Translations under genes and position numbers: made by a program
Notes under the pieces: model-generated
Told to the model about the DNA's origin: nothing
What the model saw: only the letters and a program-made list of their open reading frames with translations
Databases searched by the model: none
Shown here: piece after piece, positions 7,433-14,146 of the stretch
Layout of the letters: each line of letters opens with the position of its first letter
Position numbering within the stretch: position 1 is the first letter of the stretch
Assembly: GCA_011620705.1 (NCBI GenBank)
Contig: WOYR01000174.1
Coordinates: forward strand, 1-15,073
Reading direction: 5' to 3'
Length of the DNA stretch: 15,073 nt
From: Microbacteriaceae bacterium
GTDB taxonomy: Bacteria > Actinomycetota > Actinomycetes > Actinomycetales > Microbacteriaceae

Positions 7433-10027
7433 CTACCCCTTGGTGGCGATGTTGACGACGCGCGGAGCCTTCACGATCACGTTGACGACCTCCCGGTCGC
7501 CGATCGAGCGCGCCACAGCCGCCGATGCCCGAGCGAGCTTCTCCAGCTCGCTCGCGCGGATCGTCGGCGACACCTCGAGCTTGTCCCGCACCTTGCCATC
7601 GACCTGCACGATCGCGGTGATCGAGTCCTCGACCAGCAGGGTCGGATCCGGCTTGCGCAGCCCGGCGAAGGCCACGCTCGACCCGTATCCGAGCCGCTCC
7701 CACATGTCCTCGGCCGTGTACGGCGAGAACAGGCTCAGCAGCACCGCGACGACTTCGATGGCCTCGCGCACCGCCGGGTCGCCGGCCCCGGGTCCGGAGT
7801 CGATGGCCTTGCGGATGGCATTCACCAGCTCCATCAGCCGAGCCACCACCACATTGAACTTGAAGGCCTCGAGCAGGCCGGGAGCATCCGCCAGCAGCCG
7901 GTGCGTCTGGCGGCGCAGCGAGGCGTCTCCGCCCTTCCACTCGACCTCGGGCGGCGACGTCACCTCGCCCGAGATGCGCCAGGCGCGCGCCAGGAACTTC
8001 GCCGAACCGGTGGGCGAGACATCCGCCCAGTCGATGTCGTCCTCCGGCGGACCGGCGAATGCCATGGTGAGGCGCAGAGCGTCGGCGCCGTGCGCGGCCA
8101 GCTCACTGGCGAACTCGACCAGGTTGCCCCTCGACTTCGACATCTTCGAGCCGTCCATGAGCACCATGCCCTGGTTCAGCACGGCGCTGAACGGCTCGGT
8201 GAAGCTCAGGTAGCCCAGGTCGAACAGCACCTTGGTGATGAAGCGCGCGTACAGCAGATGGAGGATCGCGTGCTCGACGCCGCCCACGTACTGGTCGACC
8301 GGCGCCCACTTCTCGGCGTCGGCCGGCTCGAAGGCGCGGCTGTCGTCGTTCGGGTCCAGGAACCGCAGGAAGTACCACGAGCTGTCGACGAAGGTGTCCA
8401 TGGTGTCGGGATCCCGGCGCGCCGGGCTTCCGTCGGGCAGCGTGGTGTTCACCCAGTCGGTTGCCGCCCCCAGCGGGCTCTGCCCCTTCGGCTTCAGGTC
8501 GAGACCCGCCGAGTCCGGCAGGCGCACCGGCAGCTCGCTCTCGGGCACCGGATGCAGCGAGCCGTCCTCCCCGTGCAGGATCGGGATCGGCGTGCCCCAG
8601 TAGCGCTGGCGGGAGATCAGCCAGTCGCGCAGCCGGTAGGTCTTCGCCGCGCGGCCGGTCCCCGCCGCCTCGAGCAGCTCGATGACCCGCTGGATGGCGT
8701 TCGCCTTGTTCAGTCCGTCGAGCGGGCCGGAGTTGATCATGCGGCCCGCCCCGGTCAGGGCGACGCCGGTGTCCGCCGGGTCGGGACCCGGCACATCGGC
8801 GGCGTCGAGCATCTCCTGGGTGATCACCGGGATCGCGCCGGTCACCGGCGCGTTGGTGTCCACGACCACCTTCACCGGGAGGCCGAACTTCAGGGCGAAG
8901 TCCAGGTCGCGCTGGTCGTGCGCCGGGACCGCCATCACGGCGCCGTGGCCGTAGTCGGCCAGCACGTAGTCGGCGGTCCAGACCGGCAACCGCTCGCCGT
9001 TCACCGGGTTGATCGCCGTTCGCTGCAGCGGGATGCCGGTCTTCACCCGGCCGGCGTCCTGGCGCTCCACCTCCGTGGACTTCTGCACCTGCTCGAGGTA
9101 GTCGGCGAACGCGGCCTGCACCTCGGGCGTCGAATCCGCGGCCAACTGGGCGGCGAGCTCTGAATCGGGCGCCACCACCAGGAACGTCGTGCCGAACAGC
9201 GTGTCGGGCCGGGTCGTGAACACGGTGACCCTGTCGGGATGCCCCTCGATGACGAAGTCGACATCCGCCCCGATCGAGCGCCCGATCCAGTTGCGCTGCA
9301 TCGCGATCACCTTGGCGGGCCACGAGCCCTCGAGCTGGTTCAGGTCGTCCAGCAGCCGGTCGGCGTAGTCGGTGATCTTGAAGTACCACTGGGTGAGCTG
9401 CTTCTTGACGACCACAGCGCCGGAGCGCTCGGATGTGCCATCCGGGAGCACCTGCTCGTTGGCCAGCACGGTCTGGTCGATCGGGTCCCAGTTGACCCAG
9501 CTGTCCTTGCGGTACGCCAGCCCCTTCTCGTACAGCTTCAAGAACAGCCACTGGTTCCACTTGTAGTACTCGGGGTCGCTGGTGTGCAGTTCGCGGCTCC
9601 AGTCGAAGCTGTTGCCGTAGAGCTTGAAGCTGGCCTTCTGCTGGGCGATGTTGGCGTACGTCCACTCGCGCGGATCGGTTCCGCGCTTGATCGCGGCGTT
9701 CTCGGCGGGCAGCCCGAAGGAGTCCCAGCCGATCGGGTGCAGCACCTGGAAGCCCTGCTGGCGCCAGTAGCGGGCGACGATGTCGCCGTAGGCGAAGGCC
9801 TCTGCGTGCCCCATGTGCAGATCGCCCGACGGGTACGGGAACATGTCGAGGATGTACTTGCGCGGCTTCGCGTTGCTGTCGTCGTCGACCTCGAAGGGCT
9901 TCTCCGCCTCCCACCGCGCCAGCCACTTCTGCTGGAGCGCAAAGATGTCGTAGCTCGAGCCGTCGTCGCCGGACGGGCGGCCGTCGCTTCGGGGCGCGGT
10001 GCTGTGCTGCAGGGTCACGGAGCTCAC
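7433..10027 (-). CDS. leuS: Leucyl-tRNA synthetase
   Basis: This class I aminoacyl-tRNA synthetase (about 864 residues) charges tRNA-Leu. The HIGH motif is HMGH at residues 71-74 within DMFPYPSGDLHMGHAEAFAY, and KMSKS is at about 628-632. The CP1 editing domain has the Thr-rich FTTRPDTLFGTTF near 270 and GAVMAVPAHDQRD near 360-369, whose Asp is the conserved editing residue, so proofreading looks intact. The C-terminus holds the anticodon-binding domain and ends in VNVIVKAPRVVNIATKG. The start is uncertain: conserved sequence begins about residue 25, and candidates are GTG 10027, GTG 10018 and ATG 10087, none with a good Shine-Dalgarno. I chose GTG 10027 because a -10 box at 10090-10095 would place transcription start inside the longer version. 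The open frame extends far upstream but that part lies antisense to a real gene. Confidence 0.95.
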   Translation of the reverse strand: MSSVTLQHSTAPRSDGRPSGDDGSSYDIFALQQKWLARWEAEKPFEVDDDSNAKPRKYILDMFPYPSGDLHMGHAEAFAYGDIVARYWRQQGFQVLHPIGWDSFGLPAENAAIKRGTDPREWTYANIAQQKASFKLYGNSFDWSRELHTSDPEYYKWNQWLFLKLYEKGLAYRKDSWVNWDPIDQTVLANEQVLPDGTSERSGAVVVKKQLTQWYFKITDYADRLLDDLNQLEGSWPAKVIAMQRNWIGRSIGADVDFVIEGHPDRVTVFTTRPDTLFGTTFLVVAPDSELAAQLAADSTPEVQAAFADYLEQVQKSTEVERQDAGRVKTGIPLQRTAINPVNGERLPVWTADYVLADYGHGAVMAVPAHDQRDLDFALKFGLPVKVVVDTNAPVTGAIPVITQEMLDAADVPGPDPADTGVALTGAGRMINSGPLDGLNKANAIQRVIELLEAAGTGRAAKTYRLRDWLISRQRYWGTPIPILHGEDGSLHPVPESELPVRLPDSAGLDLKPKGQSPLGAATDWVNTTLPDGSPARRDPDTMDTFVDSSWYFLRFLDPNDDSRAFEPADAEKWAPVDQYVGGVEHAILHLLYARFITKVLFDLGYLSFTEPFSAVLNQGMVLMDGSKMSKSRGNLVEFASELAAHGADALRLTMAFAGPPEDDIDWADVSPTGSAKFLARAWRISGEVTSPPEVEWKGGDASLRRQTHRLLADAPGLLEAFKFNVVVARLMELVNAIRKAIDSGPGAGDPAVREAIEVVAVLLSLFSPYTAEDMWERLGYGSSVAFAGLRKPDPTLLVEDSITAIVQVDGKVRDKLEVSPTIRASELEKLARASAAVARSIGDREVVNVIVKAPRVVNIATKG

Positions 10028-10089
10028 ATTCGGTGGTGGGGTTCGGATGCCGGGGCCGCCGAGCGGGCAGGCGCGCCATCCGAGCATCC

Positions 10090-10095
10090 ACAGTA
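10090..10095 (-). promoter_or_regulatory. Candidate -10 box for leuS
   Basis: TACTGT on the - strand fits TANNNT and is preceded by GGTTGGG. Transcription would start near 10083, giving a leader of about 56 nt before GTG 10027. It lies back to back with the promoter at 10139-10144 in the 123-bp divergent gap. No leucine-rich leader peptide or T-box is visible in this short leader. Confidence 0.35.
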
Positions 10096-10138
10096 CCCAA
10101 CCGGGACCGACGGGCGGGTGTTCCCGCCGGCGACTGCG

Positions 10139-10144
10139 TACCCT
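10139..10144 (+). promoter_or_regulatory. Likely leaderless promoter -10 of the aminotransferase-dedA operon
   Basis: TACCCT matches TANNNT and is followed by GATGCC and then the ATG at 10151, with exactly the same 6-nt spacing as at comEA. No Shine-Dalgarno precedes the ATG. Together these indicate a leaderless mRNA, a common mode in actinobacteria. A TTCCCG at 10121-10126 is a poor -35 at best. Confidence 0.5.
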
Positions 10145-10150
10145 GATGCC

Positions 10151-10975
10151 ATGACCGCGTCGACGACGTCCCGCTGGCGGGCTGGATCGCTCGAGGTGCG
10201 GGACGACTGCGATGTCGCCCCGGCCACGATCCTCGCGGCCGACTCCTGGCTGGTCGATGAGGGCACGGTGCTCGCGCTGGGACTGCACCGCACCCGGTTC
10301 CTCGATGCGGTCGCCGAGCTCGCGGAGCGGCACGAGCGCGTCGGCGAGGTCGAGGCGCTCGACGTCGAGGGCTTCTGGGATGCCGCGATCTCGAGCATCC
10401 CGCTTGGCGGCCTCTGGTTCCCGCGCGTCGAGCTGCGGGTGCAGCACGACGCCGCCGAACTCCTGCTGCGGATGCGCCCAGCCCCGGAGCTGCGCCGCTC
10501 CCTCGCGCTGACGACCTTCCGCGGCCGCGACCCGCGCACCGAGCCGTGGATCAAGGGGCCGGACCTCGAGGCGATGACCCGCCTGCGCACCCAGGCGCAG
10601 GCGCACGGCGCCGACGAGGCGGTGATCCTGAGCCCCATGGTGGACGGGCGCGGCGGCAGCGTCGCAGAGGGCTCGACCACCTCCCTCGCCTGGTGGGCGG
10701 GGGACACGCTCTGCGTCCCCTCGATCGAGCTGCCGCGGATCGACTCGGTGACCATGCGCAGCGTGCTGGCGCTCGCCGCTGCCACCGGGGTGGACGTGCT
10801 GCACGACGAGGCGGCACCGGAGGCGCTCGACGGATGCGAGGTGTGGGCGCTGAACGCGCTGCACGGCATCCGGATCGTCACCGGCTGGGTCGACGGACCC
10901 TCCATGGCCGAACAGCCCGGCCGTCTCGACGCCTGGCGCGCCCGGCTCGGCGCGCTGCGCAAGCCGCTGCCGTGA
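10151..10975 (+). CDS. Aminotransferase class IV (PLP fold-type IV) family protein
   Basis: This 274-residue cytoplasmic protein resembles the branched-chain aminotransferase/aminodeoxychorismate lyase family, which use pyridoxal phosphate. The probable PLP lysine is K135 in EPWIKGPDLEAM. It is followed by HGADEAVIL and the family's glutamate-containing segment GSVAEGSTTSLAWWAGDTL with E173, where classical members have a (E)-(A/G)-(S/T)-x-S/T-N motif, then LCVPS. A second glycine-rich area, CEVWALNALHGIRIVTGW, matches the C-terminal cofactor phosphate region. The usual N-terminal GDGxFET motif is poorly conserved (VDEGTVLALGLHRTRFL at about 36-51), so substrate cannot be assigned; it is neither a clear IlvE nor a clear PabC. 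The ATG at 10151 is supported by the leaderless promoter spacing. Its stop overlaps the GTG of the downstream dedA gene in GTGA. Confidence 0.78.
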   Translation: MTASTTSRWRAGSLEVRDDCDVAPATILAADSWLVDEGTVLALGLHRTRFLDAVAELAERHERVGEVEALDVEGFWDAAISSIPLGGLWFPRVELRVQHDAAELLLRMRPAPELRRSLALTTFRGRDPRTEPWIKGPDLEAMTRLRTQAQAHGADEAVILSPMVDGRGGSVAEGSTTSLAWWAGDTLCVPSIELPRIDSVTMRSVLALAAATGVDVLHDEAAPEALDGCEVWALNALHGIRIVTGWVDGPSMAEQPGRLDAWRARLGALRKPLP

Positions 10976-11694
10976 CCGGGCTGATCATGGCAGGGCTGAT
11001 CGTCGATCCGCTCGGCTGGATCCTCTCGACGGTCGCACACGTCGACCCCGTCACCCGCACCCTGTTGGCCGGCGTCGGGATGTTCTTCGAGACGACACTG
11101 CTGATCGGCCTGCTGGTCCCCGGCGACACGATCGTGCTCGTCGCCAGCACCGGCGTGGCGAGCGTGCCGCAGTATCTCGGGATGCTGCTCGCGGTCATCG
11201 CCGGCTCCCTCGCCGGCGAGAGCGTCGGCTTCCTGCTCGGGCGGTGGTTCGGCCACAGCATCCGAGCCTCGAAGCTCGGAGTCCGGCTCGGCGAGAGCAA
11301 CTGGGTCCGAGCGGAGCTGTACCTGGAGCGGCGCGGCGGAATCGCGGTCTTCGCATCGCGCTTCCTGCCGGTGCTGCACGCCCTGGTGCCTCTCACCGTC
11401 GGAATGGCGCAGTGGCGCTATCGGCACTTCATCGCCTGGACGGCGCCGGCCTGCGCCGTCTGGGCGATCGCCTATGTGACCGTGGGGACGCTCGCGGCGG
11501 GCGGCTACCGCCAGCTCGTGACCCAGCTGCACTGGGCCGGCTACCTGTTCGGCGGCGCCGTTGTCGTGTTCTTCGTCGCCGTCCTGGTGATCCGGCGCGC
11601 ACTCGAGCGGCGCGAGGCGCGCCACTGGGCGGGCGAGGATGCCGTGCCCCCGCCCGACCCATCGGTCGAACCGCCGTCCGAGCCCTCGAGGTGA
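10972..11694 (+). CDS. DedA family membrane protein
   Basis: This 240-residue polytopic membrane protein belongs to the DedA/SNARE-associated family, some members of which flip undecaprenyl phosphate or phospholipids and support envelope homeostasis. The N-terminal re-entrant motif FFETTLLIGLLVPGDTIV is at about 38-55 and the second signature, SRFLPVLHALVPLTVGM, at about 129-145. In many DedA proteins this second motif has an Arg where H136 stands here (consensus RFxPxxR); some actinobacterial relatives may share the His, which I cannot verify. At least four membrane segments follow the usual layout, and the C-terminus is a charged cytoplasmic tail. The GTG at 10972 overlaps the preceding stop; an ATG at 10987 (residue 6) is an alternative start. 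It ends 105 bp before the convergent transporter operon. Confidence 0.88.
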   Translation: MTGLIMAGLIVDPLGWILSTVAHVDPVTRTLLAGVGMFFETTLLIGLLVPGDTIVLVASTGVASVPQYLGMLLAVIAGSLAGESVGFLLGRWFGHSIRASKLGVRLGESNWVRAELYLERRGGIAVFASRFLPVLHALVPLTVGMAQWRYRHFIAWTAPACAVWAIAYVTVGTLAAGGYRQLVTQLHWAGYLFGGAVVVFFVAVLVIRRALERREARHWAGEDAVPPPDPSVEPPSEPSR

Positions 11695-11762
11695 CCCGAT
11701 CGGCACGATGCGCGCCCACGATCGCACCATATGCGTCAGCTCGATGAGCGCCGGGTGCCGAA

Positions 11763-11794
11763 AGGGGGGCGGACGCCGCGGCATCCACCCCCCT
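11763..11794 (-). terminator. Terminator hairpin of the compatible-solute transporter operon
   Basis: On the - strand AGGGGGG (11794-11788) pairs with CCCCCCT (11769-11763), and the stem continues inward through GGA/TCC and GCC/GGC to give 15 pairs with two U:G wobbles and a tiny loop, followed by a short TTT run (11763-11761). It starts 5 nt after the stop of the substrate-binding protein gene. On the + strand the two wobbles would be C-A mismatches, so the structure favours - strand RNA, although it could also stop dedA read-through. The remaining part of 11695-11799 shows nothing else I can support. Confidence 0.8.
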
Positions 11795-11799
11795 CCGCG

Positions 11800-12723
11800 C
11801 TACTTGGTGAAGCCGTTCGCCTTCAGCCAGTCGTTCGCGACCGTCTTCGGGTCGGCTTTCTCGGCGCCGCCCGTGCGCTTGTTGAACTCGAGCAGGTCCT
11901 TGGTGGTGAGCTTGGCCGACACCTTGTCGAGCACGGCGCTGATCTTGCCGGCCTTGCTCGCGGTGACGATCGGCACGACCTGCTGCGAGGCGAAGAGGTT
12001 CTTCGGATCGGTGAGCGTGACGAGCTTGTTGTCGAGGATCGACGGGGTGGTGCTGTAGATGTCGGCGACCTGCACGGCGTTGTCCAGCAGGGCCTTCAGC
12101 GTGGCGGGGCCGCCGCCATCGTTGATCGCCTGGAACGTCAGGTTCGTGAGGCCGTAGATGCTCTGCAGGCCGGGCAGGCCGTCGGGACGGGTCTGGAACT
12201 CCGGATTCGCCGCGACGATCACCGAACCGGGCACCTTCGCCAGGTCGGCGATCGAGCTGAGGTTGTTGGCCTTCGCGAACTCCGGCGTCACGTTGAGCGA
12301 GTCGGAGTCCGCTGCGGCGCTGAAGTCCAGAGCCGTGAGGTTCTTCGGCAGTGCGGCGGCGAGCGCCGTCTTGACCTCGTCGCCCGATTTGGCGTTCGCC
12401 GCCTTGTCGAGATACGACAGGATGCTTCCCGCGTACTCCGGGATCAGATCGACCTCGCCGTTCTCCAGCGCCGGGATGTAGGCGGCGCGCGCCCCGATGT
12501 TCGGCTTGTAGCTCACGGTCACGCCGGACGCCGCGAGCGCCCCGCCGTACACATAACCGAGGGTGACGTTCTCGGGGAAGTTCGCCGAGCCGACCACGAC
12601 CGATGTCGCACCGCTGCTGCTCCCGCCGCCGAGCGACGAGGAGCTGGAGCATCCGGCGAGCGCCAGCGCTGCCGCCGCCGCCACCGCGATGCCCGCGATG
12701 ATGCCTCTGTGTTGCCTCTTCAT
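11800..12723 (-). CDS. opuCC: Glycine betaine/choline-type ABC transporter substrate-binding lipoprotein
   Basis: This 307-residue protein captures quaternary-amine compatible solutes (betaine, choline or carnitine class) outside the membrane and delivers them to the permeases. It begins with a basic, hydrophobic lipoprotein signal and a lipobox LAGC with C25, followed by a Ser/Gly-rich linker. The mature part fits the OpuAC/ProX family: GSANFPENVTLGYVYGGAL, then NIGARAAYIPALENGEVDLIPEYAGS (about 80-105), the region that builds the ligand pocket, and the C-terminal WLKANGFTK typical of the family. The ATG at 12723 has a good ribosome site (AGGAAGG) and overlaps the upstream permease stop in ATGA. 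The strong site probably allows higher expression of this component. Which amine is bound cannot be read from the sequence; the symbol is by family analogy. Confidence 0.9.
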   Translation of the reverse strand: MKRQHRGIIAGIAVAAAAALALAGCSSSSSLGGGSSSGATSVVVGSANFPENVTLGYVYGGALAASGVTVSYKPNIGARAAYIPALENGEVDLIPEYAGSILSYLDKAANAKSGDEVKTALAAALPKNLTALDFSAAADSDSLNVTPEFAKANNLSSIADLAKVPGSVIVAANPEFQTRPDGLPGLQSIYGLTNLTFQAINDGGGPATLKALLDNAVQVADIYSTTPSILDNKLVTLTDPKNLFASQQVVPIVTASKAGKISAVLDKVSAKLTTKDLLEFNKRTGGAEKADPKTVANDWLKANGFTK

Positions 12724-13460
12724 GACTGCATACCTTCCTGGACGGCGCGCGGGCGGGGTGCCCGCGCACGCTTCTGGGGGTCGTTCGGGTTCGAACGGCC
12801 GAGGGCGACGCCGTGCGGCACCACCAAGCGCTGGACGGCGGCCAGCAGGCCGTCGACGACGAGCGCGAGCGCGGTGATGAGGATGGCGCCGGCGAGGAGC
12901 TGGACGAAGTCCGCCTGGGCGAGTCCGTTGATCAGGTAGATGCCGAGCCCCCCGAAGGCGAACGCGGAGGCGATACCGAGGGTGGCGATCACCTGCAGCG
13001 CCGTCGCGCGCAGACCACCGATGAGCAGAGGGAGCGCCAGCGGGATCTCGACGCGCAGGACGATCTGCCACTCGGTCATCCCGAGAGCGCGCGCGGCATC
13101 GATGGTCTGCCGGTCCACCGACTCCACCCCGGCGTATGCTCCGGCGAGCATCGGCGGGATCGCGAGGATCACCAGCACGACCGTGATCGGCAGCAGTCCG
13201 ATCCCGAACAGCAGGATCAGGATCGAGAGCAGTCCGAGCGTCGGCAGGGCGCGGGCGATGTTGCTGATCAGGATCGCCGCACCACGGCCTCGACCGCTGT
13301 GCCCGATCCCGATCCCGATGGGCAGCGCGATCGCGACCGCGATCAGCACGCACAGCCCGCTCACCGCGAGGTGCTCGAGCAGGTGCCCCGAGATGTCCGG
13401 GCCCGCGCTCCAGTGCGCGGGATCGAGGATCCACGCGAAGGCGCCGCCGAAGAGGTTCAC
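12720..13460 (-). CDS. opuCD: Compatible-solute ABC transporter permease (second)
   Basis: This 246-residue inner-membrane protein is a binding-protein-dependent permease of the OpuC/ProW type. It has about five to six membrane segments and the cytoplasmic EAA loop that contacts the ATPase at about residues 121-151 (DAARALGMTEWQIVLRVEIP and following LPLLIGGLR). The family-typical NIARALPTLGLLSILILLFGIG precedes it. The GTG start (13460-13458) is chosen over the upstream ATG at 13523 because it has a strong GGAGGT ribosome site and overlaps the previous permease's stop by GTGA; the extra 21 residues of the longer version look unlike protein sequence. It probably pairs with the permease encoded just upstream to form the transmembrane heterodimer. 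The C-terminus is a basic, Pro/Arg-rich tail. Confidence 0.9.
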   Translation of the reverse strand: MNLFGGAFAWILDPAHWSAGPDISGHLLEHLAVSGLCVLIAVAIALPIGIGIGHSGRGRGAAILISNIARALPTLGLLSILILLFGIGLLPITVVLVILAIPPMLAGAYAGVESVDRQTIDAARALGMTEWQIVLRVEIPLALPLLIGGLRATALQVIATLGIASAFAFGGLGIYLINGLAQADFVQLLAGAILITALALVVDGLLAAVQRLVVPHGVALGRSNPNDPQKRARAPRPRAVQEGMQS

Positions 13461-14146
13461 AGCACCTCCGCGTCCTGCGGGGCGTAGATCTGCGGTGCCG
13501 CCATGCGGCGCGCGTGGTTCCACGGGGTGATCGCGCGACCGATCCGCGACAGGATCACGTCGTACAGCGCGGCCAGCAGCAGGATGCAGACGATGCCGAC
13601 GATCGCCTCGGTGAGGAACGAGCGCTGGAAGGCATCCGTGAAGAAGGAGCCGAGCTGGTCGATGCCGATCAGGGCGCCGACGCTGGCCAGGCTCACCGTG
13701 CTGACCGATACCACCCGGATGCCGGCGAGCAGCACCGGGACGGCGAGCGGCAATTCGACGGCGAAGAAGCGCTGCCAGCGCGAGAACCCGACCGCGGTGG
13801 CGGAGGCCAGCACGTCCTGCGGGACGGAGGCGAAGGCGTCAGCCGCCGAGCGCACCATGATCGCGACGGCGTAGATGCTCAGCGCGAAGACCAGGTTGAG
13901 CGGATCGAGGATGGCCAGCCCGAGAACGACCGGCACCAGCACCAGGAGGGCGATCGACGGGATCGTGTAGAGGACGCCGCCCAGCGAGAGCAGGATCGAA
14001 CGCGCCACCTGGGAGCGGCCGGCCCAGTAGCCGAGGGGGATGGAGAGCACCAGCCCGATCACGATGGGCGGGGCGGTCAGAGCCAGATGCTCCAGAACGC
14101 GCCCCCCGATCAGGCCGAGGTTGCTGCCGATCCATCCCCAGTTCAT
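13457..14146 (-). CDS. opuCB: Compatible-solute ABC transporter permease (first)
   Basis: This 229-residue membrane protein is the partner permease of the OpuC-type importer. Membrane segments begin at about residues 25-40 (IVIGLVLSIPLGYWAG). The YTIPSIALLVLVPVVLGLA segment (60-79) corresponds to the family's conserved second helix, and the EAA loop lies at about 113-144 (LASATAVGFSRWQRFFAVELP and following). The ATG at 14146 shares its A with the stop codon of the ATPase gene (TGATG), and the upstream AGGCGGG is only a weak ribosome site, so translation probably depends on ribosomes finishing the ATPase gene. Lengths and motif order match the second permease, consistent with a heterodimer from an old duplication. 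Two permeases plus one binding protein fits OpuC rather than OpuA, where the binding domain is often fused to the permease. Confidence 0.9.
   Translation of the reverse strand: MNWGWIGSNLGLIGGRVLEHLALTAPPIVIGLVLSIPLGYWAGRSQVARSILLSLGGVLYTIPSIALLVLVPVVLGLAILDPLNLVFALSIYAVAIMVRSAADAFASVPQDVLASATAVGFSRWQRFFAVELPLAVPVLLAGIRVVSVSTVSLASVGALIGIDQLGSFFTDAFQRSFLTEAIVGIVCILLLAALYDVILSRIGRAITPWNHARRMAAPQIYAPQDAEVL

Noticed and set aside
7424..9163. A 579-codon open frame on the + strand opposite leuS
   Set aside because: It lies fully inside leuS in antisense, is His/Arg/Gly-rich and has no family features.
10028..10087. Leucine attenuator leader peptide or T-box before leuS
   Set aside because: The short leader has no run of Leu codons and no T-box-like NNTGGNACC antiterminator or long leader structure.
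10028..10864. N-terminal extension of LeuRS by up to 279 residues
   Set aside because: The extension is antisense to the aminotransferase gene and shows no LeuRS-like sequence; the conserved part starts about 25 residues after 10027.
10024..11784. A 586-codon open frame on the - strand opposite the aminotransferase and DedA genes
   Set aside because: Those + strand genes have clear family motifs and a promoter; this frame is a Ser/Arg-rich shadow.
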